Assembly (NCBI RefSeq): GCF_030265065.1
Contig: NC_080413.1
Location: 563,001-627,000 of the forward strand
DNA: 64,000 nucleotides
Direction: 5' to 3'
Source: Corythoichthys intestinalis
Taxonomy: Eukaryota; Chordata; Actinopteri; Syngnathiformes; Syngnathidae
Shown here: positions 1 through 12,500 of the stretch, piece by piece
How the letters are laid out: the number at the start of each line of letters is the position of its first letter
Numbering within the stretch: the first letter of the stretch is position 1
The notes under the pieces: generated by a model
What the model was told of the DNA's origin: nothing
What the model saw: the letters and a program-made list of their open reading frames with translations, nothing else
The model's database searches: none
Program-made: the position numbers and the translations under genes

Positions 1-690
1 GGGAAGGTTAGAATACTTTTTTAGTTCAGAATTCTCTTTTCGAGAGAATTTTTTTTCTTTCTTGAAAAGATTTACTTTTTAATACTGGTTTGTTATACTT
101 TGGGTTATTTATTAGATGCAGCTGTATATGAATATCATTTTGAATAATATGTATTCAGCAATTTTGAATGTTTCTGGGGTTATAGAACATGAAAAGGAAG
201 AGATGAGTCTCCTTAATTTTAGTTAGTTTTTATTCATGCAACGGTTTTTTTTCTTTCATGACAATGGCTGCCACTGACGCTTATAGACGTCCAATCCCTC
301 CCAGTTCAAATGGATCGGTCGTCTACAAACGCATTTCAACTCAATAGCCACATGATTGGACGTCTACCGTCGTCAACGGCAATGAAATAGTTCATTTGTT
401 TTTTTCATTTAAGTAAATTTTTCTTCATTTCTAGTTTTCGGCATTTATTTTCGTTAACGACTTTGGTTCAATCAGACGAAACCCAAAATGAGAAAAGAGA
501 TGCTACATTGCATTTGTTTTGTTTTGTTTTGTTTTGCAGTCGAATGGGACCAACGTTGATATTTTATGTCAATTGTTTACGACTGTAGTGGAATTTAAAA
601 CTCTGCTCAGCTGAGAATTTTCACAACTGTAACATACTTACGAAAGGAAATCTGTTTAAATGACCGCTTTTGTCTTTTCAGCCATTCAAG
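1..690. other. intergenic DNA with a dispersed GACGTCCAAT repeat
   Basis: No gene is visible. About 268-400 holds a copy of the window-wide dispersed motif: ATAGACGTCCAATCCCTCCC is followed about 70 bp later by an inverted counterpart reading ATTGGACGTCTACCGTCGTC. A short (GTTTT)n tract lies near 518-538. The rest is AT-rich and unassigned. Confidence 0.5.
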
Positions 691-1345
691 TCAACTTGGT
701 TGGTGACTAGCTCGCGATGCTAACAACACAAGGTTGCTCACTCACTCCTCGCTGGAAATATTTTGACAGCCATTGGAAAACGCCACTGAGCTCTCATCGC
801 CTTCACGCAATGTCGCTTACGTTCACCGGCTTATCGAGAAAGAAAGAAAAATACGACGACAAGGGGGAAGCTACGAGGCGAGCCGGATACAGTAGCTAGC
901 CGTAGCATGCTAGCCGGCGTCAGACGACAACAATCGTCTTACGTGATTTCTTTTTCTTTTTTTTGGTCACTACCTACCAGCCGTTCCCCGCTTTGCCGAT
1001 GCTTTTTCGGTTAGCCGCGCGGAACATTAAAGCCACCGAATGCCGAGCACCTTTAACCAGAAATGAAAGGACATTTAGACATCACAAGCACCATCCTGAC
1101 ACAAAAGCGTTTTGGACTGGATGGAGGAGGAGGACAGGACAAGACGAGAGAAAACACTGAAAGCAGCGATAGGTGTTGGGGCCTTCGCTGACCGTGGGAA
1201 AGTTGGCTACTCTAGCGCAAATCGCCGCTTTGATTTCGATTGGTTGAGGAAATACGCTGCTGGCCTTGTCTTTTCGATTTCATTTTCATTTTACAAAAAG
1301 TATCCGTGCCTCACTTCGTACTCACTCATCGAGTTTATATTGAAA
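690..1345. promoter_or_regulatory. CpG-rich stretch, possible promoter of an unplaced gene
   Basis: This block is richer in CG dinucleotides than its flanks and has an inverted CCAAT box (ATTGG, 1239-1243). Short ORFs lie inside it, one with a start near 810 and a basic, lysine-rich product, but none shows a recognisable domain or is followed by a convincing exon chain. It could be a promoter for a gene running out of the left edge or the 5' end of an unseen transcript. This is inference from composition only. Confidence 0.25.
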
Positions 1346-1818
1346 TAGCACTAAATTTCCGAACGTCCCCAAGCATACCAAGTCAGTAACGGCAGGCAAT
1401 CGCAGCTCGCGAGCAACATGACTTTTACATAACTCTTTACATATATCAATAACTTAATCGTACATTCATGGTAGTGAGACACTCCCGCCCTCTTCACCCC
1501 TCTATGTAGTGCGTAATATCGCAAAAGCAGAACACATGCAATGTTCCTTTTTTAGCACTAGATGTCAGTGTTGTTCACCGTTGGTAGGGGGACTATCTGC
1601 CACCGACCGGTGTTCTGCCAAAATGACACAGGGGTCCCCAAACTACGGCCCGCCTCCACATTTGGTCCGGCCCCCTGGACAATTTTTTTATTTTTATTTT
1701 TTTTCAAAAGTGTTATTTATTTCCTGGCTTTTTCTGTGAAGGACCCAGAGAGGGTTATTTGGTTATTATCTATTTAATTAATAGTGTTGTTATTATTATG
1801 TTATATTATATTATTCAT

Positions 1819-2165
1819 TCATTCATTCATTCATTTTCCATGCCGCTTCTCCTCACAAGGGTCGCAGAGGCGCTGGAGCCCATCCCAGCCAACTACGGGC
1901 AGTAGGCAGGGGAAACCCTGAACTGGTTGCCAGCCAATCGTAGGGCACAAGGAGACATACAACCATTCACGCACACACTCATACCTACGGACAAAATTTA
2001 GAGTGTTCAATCAGCCTACCATGCATGTTTTTGGGATGTGGGAGGAAACCCACGCAGGCACGGGGAGAACATGCAAACTCCACACAGGAAGGCCGAAGCC
2101 CGGGATTGAACCCTTGATCTCAGAACTGTGAGGCAGATGTGCTAACCACTAAGCCACCGTGCCGC
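1819..2165 (-). mobile_element. tRNA-derived SINE with L2-like tail
   Basis: Read on the minus strand it begins with a tRNA-like head: box A resembles TGGCTTAGTGGTTAGC and box B is GGGTTCAATCCC. It continues through a conserved fish SINE body with CATGTTCTCCCCGTGCCTGC and TTTCCTCCCACATCCC. It ends in an L2-like tail (GCGACCCTTGTGAGGAGAAG) and an (ATGA)n tract. The polymerase III boxes are visible, and the tail type is known from fish SINEs mobilised by L2-clade LINEs. Confidence 0.8.
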
Positions 2166-2372
2166 TATATTAAATGATATGATATGATATGATATTATAT
2201 ATTATATTACATTACATTACACCGTGCCGCTATATTAAATGATATGATATGATATGATATTATATATTATATTACATTACATTACATTACATTACATTAC
2301 ATTACATTACATTATATTATATTATATTATATTATATTATATTATATTATATTATATTATATTATATTATTG
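2155..2372. repeat. tandem duplication plus ATTAC/ATATT microsatellite
   Basis: A roughly 65-bp unit containing the SINE edge ACCGTGCCGC and GATATGATATGATAT occurs twice in tandem (about 2156-2220 and 2221-2285). It is followed by (ATTAC)n and then (ATATT)n. The duplicated unit includes the SINE terminus, so it arose after the SINE inserted. Confidence 0.85.
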
Positions 2373-2794
2373 GTCCGTGAAGAATCCAGAAAGGGTTATT
2401 TCATTGTGGCTTTCTGAAAAACAATACATTTTTACATTTAGGCACTCCTGCAATCGTTACACCTTTTCTGTTACAAATTGACCCCAGCCCCACAAAAAAT
2501 TATGTGGCCCTCACAGGAAAAAGTTTGGGGACCCCTGATCTAAATGACCTCTATAACTCAACTCATTATATAATGCAAATAAGGTTGCTTAAAAGTTGGT
2601 GGGGACAATTTGAGCATCCTGAAAAGTTGGGGGTGTTATGTCCCTACCGTCCCTATGCAAACCTACGCCCTTGCTCCACACACAGTTTGGGTTCTGGTAC
2701 CAATCCTCTCGAGAGGGCTCGGGCTTTCTTCCACTAGCCCACGGTGAGATTCTAAAAAAAATTATCTTTTTTTTCTTTTTTAAATACAAAAATG

Positions 2795-2800
2795 TTTATT
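2795..2800 (-). terminator. polyadenylation signal of the minus-strand gene ending at 2895
   Basis: The plus strand reads TTTATT, which is AATAAA on the minus strand, about 95 bp beyond the stop codon of the last exon at 2895-3078. Confidence 0.55.
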
Positions 2801-2894
2801 AAAAAATAAAATTTTCCTATTGAGTGGCTCAAAAACCAAGAATTTGGATCATTTTTACATCAACAACGTCTCTGGACGACTCTTAAAATAGTTG

Positions 2895-3078
2895 TCAATC
2901 CATTTCGGCCTCGTAGTCCGGAGCCTCAGCTCGCCGGACGTAACCCGATCTCATCTTGGACGTCAATAACAACGCTGACAACACTGCCTCGGAGTCCGCA
3001 ACAGGTGTAACGGAATAAGAATCCTGCCTTCTCCGAATGAAGGTGTCCTCTTCCCAAATGCCAAACCACGGGGCTTCA
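2895..3078 (-). CDS. 3' terminal coding exon of an unrecognised gene
   Basis: This is a 61-codon open exon ending in TGA, with a pyrimidine-rich acceptor (CCCCCTCCTTGAG) immediately upstream. An in-frame stop lies just above that acceptor, so the exon must start by splicing; it enters in phase 2. The residues end in GYVRRAEAPDYEAEMD, a charged, probably cytoplasmic C-terminus, with an acidic and basic start (WEEDTFIRRRQDS). A minus-strand AATAAA follows within 100 bp. I do not recognise the family, and no further upstream exon could be placed with confidence. In human, LPIN3 is flanked by EMILIN3 and ZHX3, but this exon does not resemble what I know of either. Confidence 0.5.
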
Positions 3079-3083
3079 CTCAA

Positions 3084-4335
3084 GGAGGGGGCCCGGTTTC
3101 ATCTTTCCCCCGACTCGAGGTCGACTTAGTCGGGACGACTGTCACCCGTGACGCTCAGACCCTCTGAGGACACCACCGAGTGAGGATCGCCGGCCGGGGC
3201 GTGCTATGGAATCATGACGTCGGCAGATGAGGCCGAAGAGCTGGAGAAGGCTGTCCGGCACTACGCCGCTGACAAAACATGGAGCTGGGTAATAAAAGCG
3301 TCCGTGGGTTTCTTCTTCTTTTACAGACTACCACAAAACATACTCCTAGTTCCAACAGAATAGGTGTCAATGGCAGTTTGAGAGTGAATTATAACTCCTG
3401 ATGACCTTATAGCCACATCAATTTATCAGTGAATGATCATGTTTCAGTGCCATCGACAGCTATAGACGTCCAATCCATTTGGAGTTGGGGTATGTGCTGT
3501 GGTAGTTAGTAAAAGTTGTTTTTTTTCTTTCTAGTTGAAGACACCCATTGACTCATGGGCTGCCATTAGACGTTCGATCCTTTTGGACCGGGAAGGCTGG
3601 CATCGAACAATCTCGTTTATGCGCCGCTGACGGCGGTGGCCGTCCGATCTATTTGGACGGCACGGGAAGGCGTTGCCGGCCCTCCACGGATCGATGTCAA
3701 TGGCAGCCGATCTAGTTTAAAAAGCAACGCCGCTTGACCAAACTCCTTTGAGAAATACGCCAATTTAAGACATGATACTGACACGTGCCGGCAGTCAAAA
3801 TACGTCGGATTGATGTGACTGCCAGTCAATGAGTTCATTTATGAAAAAATATTTTTAAGACTAGGAAGATTTGTTTCCTTAGTTTGGGTTTGATGATGTC
3901 AAAGTGACTGCGTGCGTGGGCCATGTTAAATCAGCTGATTTTGAAAGCAACTCCCGTTTGTCAGTGGCAGCCGATGACTTCATATTTGCACTATATTACT
4001 CTCCATCACTGCATATTTGCATGACGTGTTCATCCTGACCGCGGGAGGCCTCGATTCGCCCCCCCCTCCACAAACCGCGGAGCAAGAACAATCTCGCTGA
4101 TTGGCCAGCAGGATCGCCTCAGCATCAGGCCGTCGGGTCAGCTCGGGGTGACGTCACCGGCCGGTTTGATGTCAATAAAGACAAATACTCTCATTTAGTT
4201 TCGTCGAGCAACAAATAAGTCAATGATAGCCGTTTCTTGCTTCAATCTTTAGCCATTGATCTCATTCGCTTTGCTTTTTGAAGAATTTAGGAGCAGACAA
4301 ATGAACTTGAATCACCTGAACGCAGCGGCTAGACG
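3084..4335. other. intergenic or intronic DNA dense in dispersed repeats
   Basis: Several copies of the dispersed motif lie at about 3451-3490, 3545-3660, 3690-3720 and 3795-3835, some inverted relative to each other. A short open stretch at 3214-3290 was considered and rejected as an exon. Nothing else is assignable. Confidence 0.5.
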
Positions 4336-4466
4336 CTTATTGGTCGGTGGGCGGGGCCTTCTTCTGTCTTTCTCGTGCATGAACAGTAGGTCAAGGCAAG
4401 GCGACTGTTTTGCAATGCTTCGTTGAAGAGCCAGCTGCGCTGTTTGAACTGTCGACCTATTCTCAG
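4336..4466 (+). promoter_or_regulatory. candidate lpin3 promoter and non-coding first exon
   Basis: An inverted CCAAT box (ATTGG, 4339-4343) and a GC box (GGGCGGGGCC, about 4349-4358) lie just upstream of a GC-balanced stretch. That stretch ends in a strong splice donor, TTCTCAG|GTGAGA, at 4466/4467. The first lpin3 coding exon (6585) begins with an acceptor and 12 untranslated bases before its ATG, so a spliced 5' UTR exon is required. This is the nearest good candidate. Start-site position is inferred. Confidence 0.5.
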
Positions 4467-5149
4467 GTGAGAAATGAACCAAACAAGTTTTCTTAATTTG
4501 CGATTCACATTAAGTGAGAGTCACTTGAGAGCATGTGGAAAATTTCACTGCCATGTTTTAAAACGATGTAATACAAATAACATAACATTTATTGTCATTT
4601 CATGAATGAACTGACTGGCTGCCATTGACATGGACAGACGTCCAATTTATTCGGATTGAGAGGGTTGTCATGTGTTCATATCAAGTCTTAAATTGGATTA
4701 TTTCCCAATGGACTTTTGTTCGTTATTCATCATTTTATCTTCTTTGGTATTTATATATTCATTCATTTACTTATTTTGTTGTTGCACTGTCCATGCCGTT
4801 TCTTTCTCTCATTTAAAAAAAAAAAAAAAAATACAAAGTTTGGCCTGTTCAGCTGCTTGACACAGAGAATGGGAATTTGAGTTTCCTATTGGTCTGAACA
4901 GTTTTAATGCATCGCATGGGAGTACGATATACTCCCATTGTGATTATTCATTGGGTTTCGTTTATTAGGAGAAAGCAGTGGGCGGGAAAGCATACCAGTC
5001 AACCCGAGGCTGTTGGCAATCTTACAAATTTGTACGTTTTAAATAGCGCGCAGTATGAAACAAAAATAAAACTCATTTTTTAAAATAATATGAATTTATT
5101 GGTAATATTGTCACATATAACCTGGTGCAATCAATCTTCAGCTACATCA

Positions 5150-5790
5150 CAATTACTAAAATCCTAAAAAGTCATTAATTACAGTTACAAATTACTCCTC
5201 CCAAAAAGTAATTGAGCTACTAACTCGGTTACCTGAATGTAAGAATAATTAGTTACTTGGCAAAGTAACTAGTCTTACCTTTCATAATTTTTATCTAATC
5301 TTTTCCAAAAAACAAAACAAAAACAAAGTTGTTAAAATTGCTACCATTATTGCATTAGTTCCCTTCTGTCTGCTTTCGACATGTGAAAGTTTAAAACAGG
5401 TTCATCATTTAAAGAGAAATTCAAGTCAAAATTTTGCAGATTTAGGAGTATTTTAGATAAAAAGTGACTTAGGTTCACTAGGAAGGTTCACTACAACAGA
5501 GCCTTTCTGAGAAGTCTACTGCTTTAAGATGGCGGCTGTTTATTAACGCCGCCGAGTCTGTCATTTCGCATCTAGTTCTATATGCATATGATATCTAGCG
5601 TAGCATCAAGTGGGCGTAGATTGTAAATAAATATTGGAGCCACCTAACCTAACATCGCGTTTGCAACCGCGTCACAACACTCTTCCCTCCTTTCCACTCC
5701 CGCTCTTCTTTCTCCGTGTCTCTGAATTTTCTCGCGTCATTCAAACAACGTAGTAACGCAAGGTAACGCACGATGTCTCGTTGCCGAAAC
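5150..5790. mobile_element. truncated copy of the hAT family at 52682-53611
   Basis: The stretch shares long segments with 52700-53480, including AATTACAGTTACAAATTACT, TAGTTACTTGGCAAAGTAAC and CTACTGCTTTAAGATGGCGG, and ends near GTAGTAACGCAAGGTAACGC. The outer termini (CAGTGTTGTTAAT) are missing here, so this is a fragment. It sits in the first lpin3 intron. Confidence 0.65.
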
Positions 5791-6596
5791 GGTGACATAA
5801 TCCGGAGGGGAAAAAATGTAATGCGCGAAAAATGTACAGATTTTGAAAGTACGGCGTACACATTTAAAAATGAGTGCTCACTTGTACAAATTACGCCAAA
5901 ACCGTACAACTTGACAGGTATGGGAAAGGGTTGTCACTTGTCAGGGTTAGAACTTTGAAGACAAAAACGAGAAATACATTCAACGCCTACACTAACTATG
6001 AGTATACTGTAGTAGTGCTATCGTTCGCTCATTGTAGACACCATGTGGGGGGCCTTGCCATTTCTTTTTTCCATTTTTAAAAGGAAAAGGAAGCTTTGAG
6101 CGTCTTTTCTCTTTCAAATGACATTAAAAAGTCATTCACGAGTTGGCAATTGTTTTACCCCCCCCCCCAAAAAAAAATGACCATGGTTTGCTTTCACTTC
6201 CCTCTTAATGTCAGCGTTCCTATTTTTGCCTCATTTCATGGCTAGATTTTTCTTTTGTATTCTGGGAACCTGTTTTTGGCTTTAACACTTCCTTTGAGGT
6301 TTTACTTTTTTACAAAACCACCCAAAAAAATACAGTGTCTTAGCACTTTCACTTTCATAGCTCTGTCGTGATCCACACAGTATAGGAAGCTTTCAGAACA
6401 GCTGCCGGCCAACTCGGCATGGAATCTTTTTAACGTGCCTTTGACAACGTGCTACGTTCAAAGTTGTCAAGTCAGCCGGCGGAGGCAAATGAATCAGAAT
6501 AAAAACAAATACTCTGCTCTGAAATGAAATTTGGTAGAAATCTTTTTTTTTTTAAATTACATTTGCATCTGGTTTCCCCTTCAGACCCGTCAGACC

Positions 6597-9500
6597 ATGA
6601 ACTACGTGGGCCAGTTGGCGGGTCAGGTCTTCGTGCAGGTGAAAGAACTGTACCGAGGCCTGAACCCGGCCACCTTGTCGGGCTGCATCGACGTGATCGC
6701 GGTCCGACGCCCCGACGGCTCCCTGCGCTGCTCGCCTTTTCACGTCCGCTTCGGCAAGTCGGGCGTCCTGAGCTCGCGAGAGAAAGTGGTAAAGGAAAGC
6801 TAGCCGAAGCGGCTCCCGTTCCGCCGCCCGCTTGACCTTTTGGCCTTCCGCTAGGTGGACATGGAGATCAACGGAGAGCCGGTGGATCTGCACATGAAGC
6901 TCGGAGATAACGGGGAGGCCTTCTTTGTCCGAGAAATGGAAAACAATCGGGTGAGTCCAATCGATTGCAATCGGGGCTGCTACAAATCATTCGTTGGACG
7001 GCGATAGACATCCAATTCGTTTTAATGCGGGAGGGCCGATCTACTAGCAATAAACTCATTTCAAATAGAAAGATGTTCGGACATCAGTTGAAGCCAATGA
7101 GTTGGTCACAGATTTTTATTCTTGCCATTGGATTCGTTACAAGGATGATATGCGGTCTAGTTTCATCTAGGACAGGGTTCACTAAATCCGGACCTCGGCG
7201 CCACTTTTCCTGTCGTTTTTTCCACGTCTCCCTCCCCTAACACACCTGAATCAAATGATTATGTCATCAGCAACCTCTCCAGAAGCCTGATAATGATCCT
7301 GATTATTTTGATTAAGGTGTGTTGGAGGAGGGAGACATGGAAAACACGACAGGAAAAGTGGCACCGAGGTCCGGATTTAGTGAAACCTGATCTAGAATGA
7401 CATCAGTATGAACTTGTTTTTTTTTTCATGAATGAAATCAGATATCATTTTTGGTTTTAGTTTGAAAACAAATACAGTAAAATTAAATAAAAAATATATT
7501 TTCCATCATCTTTTTTTCAACAACAAAAAAAAAATCTCAATTAAAAAAAAGAAAGTTTTTCTTTTTCATTGATAAAAACATGAAGACAAAGACAGGAAAA
7601 AATCAATTTTACCATACAAAAAAAATGCTTCCCCTCCCTACTTGTTTTTAATTAAAAAATGAAAAACAAGAATAAAGAAATTCAAAAACAATATTGGCTA
7701 CCCCTCCCTTTATACATATATATATATATATATGGCAGAAAACACTCAGGGGACTTGAAGTTCCACTCTGAGACCCCCAATTTGGCGAAATTTCAAAATT
7801 GTCCTGTATGCATGTGTGATACATCATTGGAAAACTTAAAATCTCAATTTTCTGGGGGAAGAAAGATTTTGAACCGGAGGGCATTTAAAAAAAAAAAAAA
7901 TAACAGCAAAACCCTAACTGGAGGTGAGAGCACGCGAGAGCATAAAAAAGCCATGATTTGAACGAGATATTATTGCGTACTTACCTCTTTTCGATCCAAA
8001 CATTCCATGCAGCATGTATCACCGAGTGTCAAGACACAGCAGTGAATGGCCACAGCTGGATTTTTGGGGGATTTCATGGGTAAAACATGGTCATATAACA
8101 AGGGTCGCGATGCAGAAATCGCAGACATCAAGGAGTAGTCGAGATGTTCATTTTCATATATTAACCCTTTTAAACATTTTTTTTTCAATTTTTCTTTGTT
8201 TGGATCGATTATCATCTAAAATATTGCGGAAAATGCGACAGTAACGAAAAAAATACAGTTAAGCAATAATTATGAGGTAGATATCTGTGACCTTTTTACA
8301 GACACAAATTTTTACATTGTGACGTCATTTGTTTTAAAAGTTTAAAATATGTGAGTTTAAGTACTTTTTTTTAAAAAAACTAAATACTAGACATCAATTA
8401 ATGATTCTAAGCTAAAAATGACAGACATTTCGAATAATAAATACAATTACTTACCTTCTTTTTATGGCTGGGTTGAAACAAAAGTGGTTGCGTGACGTCT
8501 GTAAACGGGGGTTTCCAGGTAAAACGGACAAATTAAAAACAGTTCGGGGGCTGAATGCGCCATGAAACTGCTACGATATGTTATTCTATCAAACATAACA
8601 GTTCTTTTGGCTTAAAATACAGCAGTTTATTTTAAAGTGGGGTGCAAGAGCAGAAACTGCTTTTTCAGCCTTGTCTGTGTTTTCCACCATATATATTTTT
8701 ACTTTTTCTTTATTATTGATTAAAAAATCTTAAAATATATTTAAATACAGAATGTTTCCTGTTGAGGTTTGGACAATTTGGAAGTCTCAAACATTTACAT
8801 TTCAGCATTCAGTAGTTGTGGACTCACCCTAACCCTAAACACGGCGCGCATTCCTATATACCCTACCCACCGACGTCACAAAACCACGTGCTCGCTGTAT
8901 GGTTCCGCCCACTTGTCTGTCATTTTGTCTCTGTATTAGCATTGGTTTCAATTGATCGAGGAATTTAAAATGCATTTCATGGAAGACCCGGTGCTTTCTG
9001 ATGCCGTAAACTCACTGGATGTGTTGCATAAAAGGCGTTATGTGGAAAAGCTTCGTTCTATACAGTCGCCAGATCCATATTTGATGCCTAAATCGATGAT
9101 TTTTGACCGGCTGCCTTCGCCGTCTCTGCCTGACCCTGAACTGTACAACTATCTTGTCCACACAAAATCAGCCTATTCTCACGAAAGTTTGAAAAACTTT
9201 AAGAGCTTGGAGGCTTATAAATGCTGCGTTGCTGGTTGGGTGAAACAGGTCCTCGTACACGAAAATTCGGCAGGAATCTTGTGCTCGGAAGGTGAGTTAC
9301 GAAATTTTCAATTCAAAATCTTTTTTTCTTGCTAACATCCACTGTCAAGTCTAATGTATTTCATGTCATTTGTCAATGGAGCTAGGGCTTTTAATGTTTA
9401 TATGGATTAGCGATAGCACTCTCACTACATACATACGTGTATGTTGTCGGCGGCGATTAGCCTAGCAATGATCTTAATTGTGGTTGTCAGCCCAAAACCC

Positions 9501-12500
9501 TCGAAATATATATTAAATGCATCTTACCAGATATAAAATGACTACTACATAATCTGTGGTAATCGTTTGGAGCCCAGTTTTCTCGTCGAATTGCAGCAGC
9601 CCATCTCGCTCTCTCCTCTCCGTGTCTCTCGGAATCCGGTAGAACTTCAAGTCTCTCCGTCTATCTTCTCTGTTATTGCAACCGACCGCCACACACGCCT
9701 TCACCATTTTGATTATTAATGTTAACGAGCAGAAAAACACGCCATAAATAGGAGGAATGTACGTAGCCGTAACAGGTCAACACGATGTGTTGACGGACAA
9801 GTGGGCGGCACCAGTCAGGAGAGCGGAGTTGTGACGTCACGTGGGTAGGGTCTATAGTAACTTGCAGCCCTAATTTCAAACATCAACATACACGCACGCC
9901 TTCATCCACGATTGCAAACATTTGACACGTCTTCGCAATCAGGTCACGCTGTGTTGGTGGAATTCAACCCCCACCCCCCACCACCACCTTTTTTTAGCCG
10001 GGCAAGGTTCCTCTGTTTCCTGGAAAGCCTCAGCAAACCTACAAAGTGTATGTGGAGGGCAACCCCCGCGTAGCTCGGTCGACAGCCTTATTTTCACTTT
10101 GGAGGCCATCCATCTTGGGCCGAGCAAAAACTTTCATTCGTGGAAAAGCGTAAAAGAAAGATCGGCTCTGACTTTCTCGGAAAGCTTATTTCTTTCTATC
10201 TGAACGGCAGCACGTGATCGTGGAAACACATAAAACGACAAACTTTGGAATGCCTCGACCAGGAGAGGAAGACGGCAGTCTATTTTAACCGGACGGGTGT
10301 CTGACTTCCGGCAAGGCAAAAAAAGCGCAGAAAAAAGGGGATGGGAACCCACCCTCGCCTGTTAACCTGTTTACTTTCTAACAACGTTCCCACTTATGGT
10401 TCTTGACTTGTCACGCGCCAAGAGATTTCTACGTGTTCGACTCCTGTTCTTTACTTTTCTGGAGGGTAGAGACATTCATTCGGGCAGTGCTGCGTTCAGA
10501 CGGCCGGCATATCGGATCCCCCCCCCAAATCTAATTTGTAGGGCTGACTGTTCGCACAGCTTTTAGCGAGTGTTTAAATCATATCTAGGCGTGTTCAGAC
10601 CGGGCCACATTATTGATATGACTGACAGGTTGCCGTGGCAGCGAAGGCATCGTCCGGCAAAGAGCGACGTCACGCACACGCCATTCCGAACCCATCTGAG
10701 GCGTTCAGACCGAGAAGCGTGTCTGATACGAAACCACCTGACGCGCTTTGGATCCGTCCCACTAAAATCCCATTTGGGTGCTTCGGGACTCTTCCGACTA
10801 CCAAACAGCCACCCGTTTTCAAGCGGATGGGCTAAAAATCTAATTTTGACTGCCAGACCGAACATGGCCTGGGTCGTTTTTGTCACGGGCCACGTGGTTG
10901 TTAACTTTTCCGATCCATTGGAAGTGGGAGGTTGGCGTGCGGCTAGGGATGGGAATTGAAAACCGGGTCCTATAGAGAAACAGTTCCGTGTGTTTCAATT
11001 CCATCGTATCGTTTGGCAGTTTATCTAACGATTCTCTTATCCATTCCAAACAGCGGGAATTACGTCACGTAAATTACGCATGTTACACACAGTCGAACCA
11101 GCAAGTAAGACCACATGGTTACTCAAAGAGTGACCAAGTATACTCTGAAAAGTCGCCGGCGAGTACATTTGCATTGATTTTCACAGGCCATGTCGTTATT
11201 CATGAGACTACATAAAGAAATGGGGATTTTTCCCAAAACGTTTGCTAACGGATCTATCGTATTCCTCGTCGAATACTCTATAAGAAAAATATAACATATA
11301 TGCATCTAAAATAATCCTAAATTATTTTATTAGCAATTTTAATACTCCTGTTAGAAAGGTTCATCAGTTATGTGTTCGTTCCCATAGCAACCAGTCAATT
11401 ATTCCCTGTTATTGTCCTACATCACACGCGTTGCGTATTCTGGGACCGAGAGTAGGCGCATTTCGAGCAGAGTGCGGCCACCTGTTAATCCGTGTGCGTC
11501 CGTGAACGAATGTAAGTATTTCCTCTTCATGTCATAAAGTTCTTATGAAAAGTTAGAGCCGTTATCAGCACGACCGTTTCGTGTTTTTACCGTTACGTCG
11601 GCCAATTGCTCCCGCTTGTCCTCGCTGCGTCGAGCGTTGTTTACATTATATTCGCGAGGGAATGTGTTAGTTTAGCATCTTAAGATAATATCGTACATCC
11701 GTATGAGTGTAAAGTGCTTAGTTTTCGCCACATTTATGGCCATGATGACCGCACGTGCACACAGCGTGCTTCCGGGTTGTGCGCGTGCACTCGCGCCCCC
11801 ACCTTTGTGTTCATTATACAGTGCGAGTCATGTATGTGTGTCATTGACTGCTTTACTGTCAATTTGCATTGTTTATTGCCTCAGCACTAATTTCCTTTCC
11901 TTTCAGAACTACACATATACCCACACATTCCAGTCTTCTTCCACAGTCATACAAATACATCAACATCTTTCCACACATGCTCTCATCTGCTCATTGAGCG
12001 ATTGTCATATCGAGTGCTGTTGCCTGTATATAATTGTGCCTGTTGCCAAGGTGGATTAAAAGTGCCAAACACCAACTCCTCTCCGCTCCTTGTGTTCTAA
12101 CCAACAGCACGAGGCGAATGAATCATAAAACATATTGAACCCAGAACCGCATGCAGTCCATTAGTCCAAATTAGTATCGATAAAGAATCGAATCGTTAAG
12201 CAATATTGATCATGGAATTGTAAAAATCTTTTCAATTCCCATCCCTACGTGCGGCAAATGCGTGCATGCGGCCACCGAGTAATCATCGGACGTTTTGACA
12301 TTGATCAAATCATCTTTGCTTGGTTACGACATCATCGGGAATGTCGATACATTGACTCTGAACGGACCGTGGCCTCAGCTGGGGTCGATTTTCACGCCTC
12401 CACCGTCAGTTGAAATGAGTTCAATACGTTTGGGTGACGGCGAATGAAGGTTCCTTTATTTCCCGCCATCTCTCGGATTGGACGTCCGGCGCCTTCGGTG

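Larger units (their letters stand above)
1629..2537. mobile_element. hAT-type MITE, split by a SINE and microsatellites
   Basis: The left end reads CAGGGGTCCCCAAACTACGG and the right end is its inverted partner TTTGGGGACCCCTG. These termini are typical of hAT (Charlie-like) non-autonomous elements. The motif GTGAAG(G/A)A(C/T)CCAGA, followed by GGGTTATTT, occurs on both sides of the internal insertion. A SINE (about 1819-2165) and pentanucleotide repeats separate the two halves. No clean 8-bp target duplication is visible, so the insertion is probably old. Confidence 0.7.
8854..9857. mobile_element. miniature ISL2EU-like DNA transposon
   Basis: The terminal inverted repeats span about 65 bp. 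The left arm CTATATACCCTACCCACCG matches the reverse complement of the right arm (CTATAGACCCTACCCACGTG), and both continue through GACGTCAC to CCGCCCACTTGTC(T/C)GTC. Inside are a plus-strand exon resembling the N-terminus of the YqaJ-exonuclease partner gene and a converging minus-strand THAP exon. ISL2EU elements of fish are known to encode a THAP transposase and a YqaJ protein. Only the first exon of each survives, with 236 bp between their donors, so the element is internally deleted. Confidence 0.75.

Noticed and set aside
717-1348. Three overlapping short plus-strand ORFs in CpG-rich DNA
   Set aside because: No domain, no splice continuation and no conservation argument; treated as chance ORFs in a possible promoter.
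3214-3290. Open stretch starting MTSADEAEELEKAVRHYAADK with a GTAATA donor-like end
   Set aside because: Good codon look and acidic start, but the donor is weak, no second exon could be placed before the lpin3 promoter, and it overlaps the likely body of the minus-strand gene.
11703-12059. 118-codon ORF inside a hAT element
   Set aside because: Hydrophobic, Ser/Cys-rich composition without a transposase motif; the hosting element is non-autonomous.
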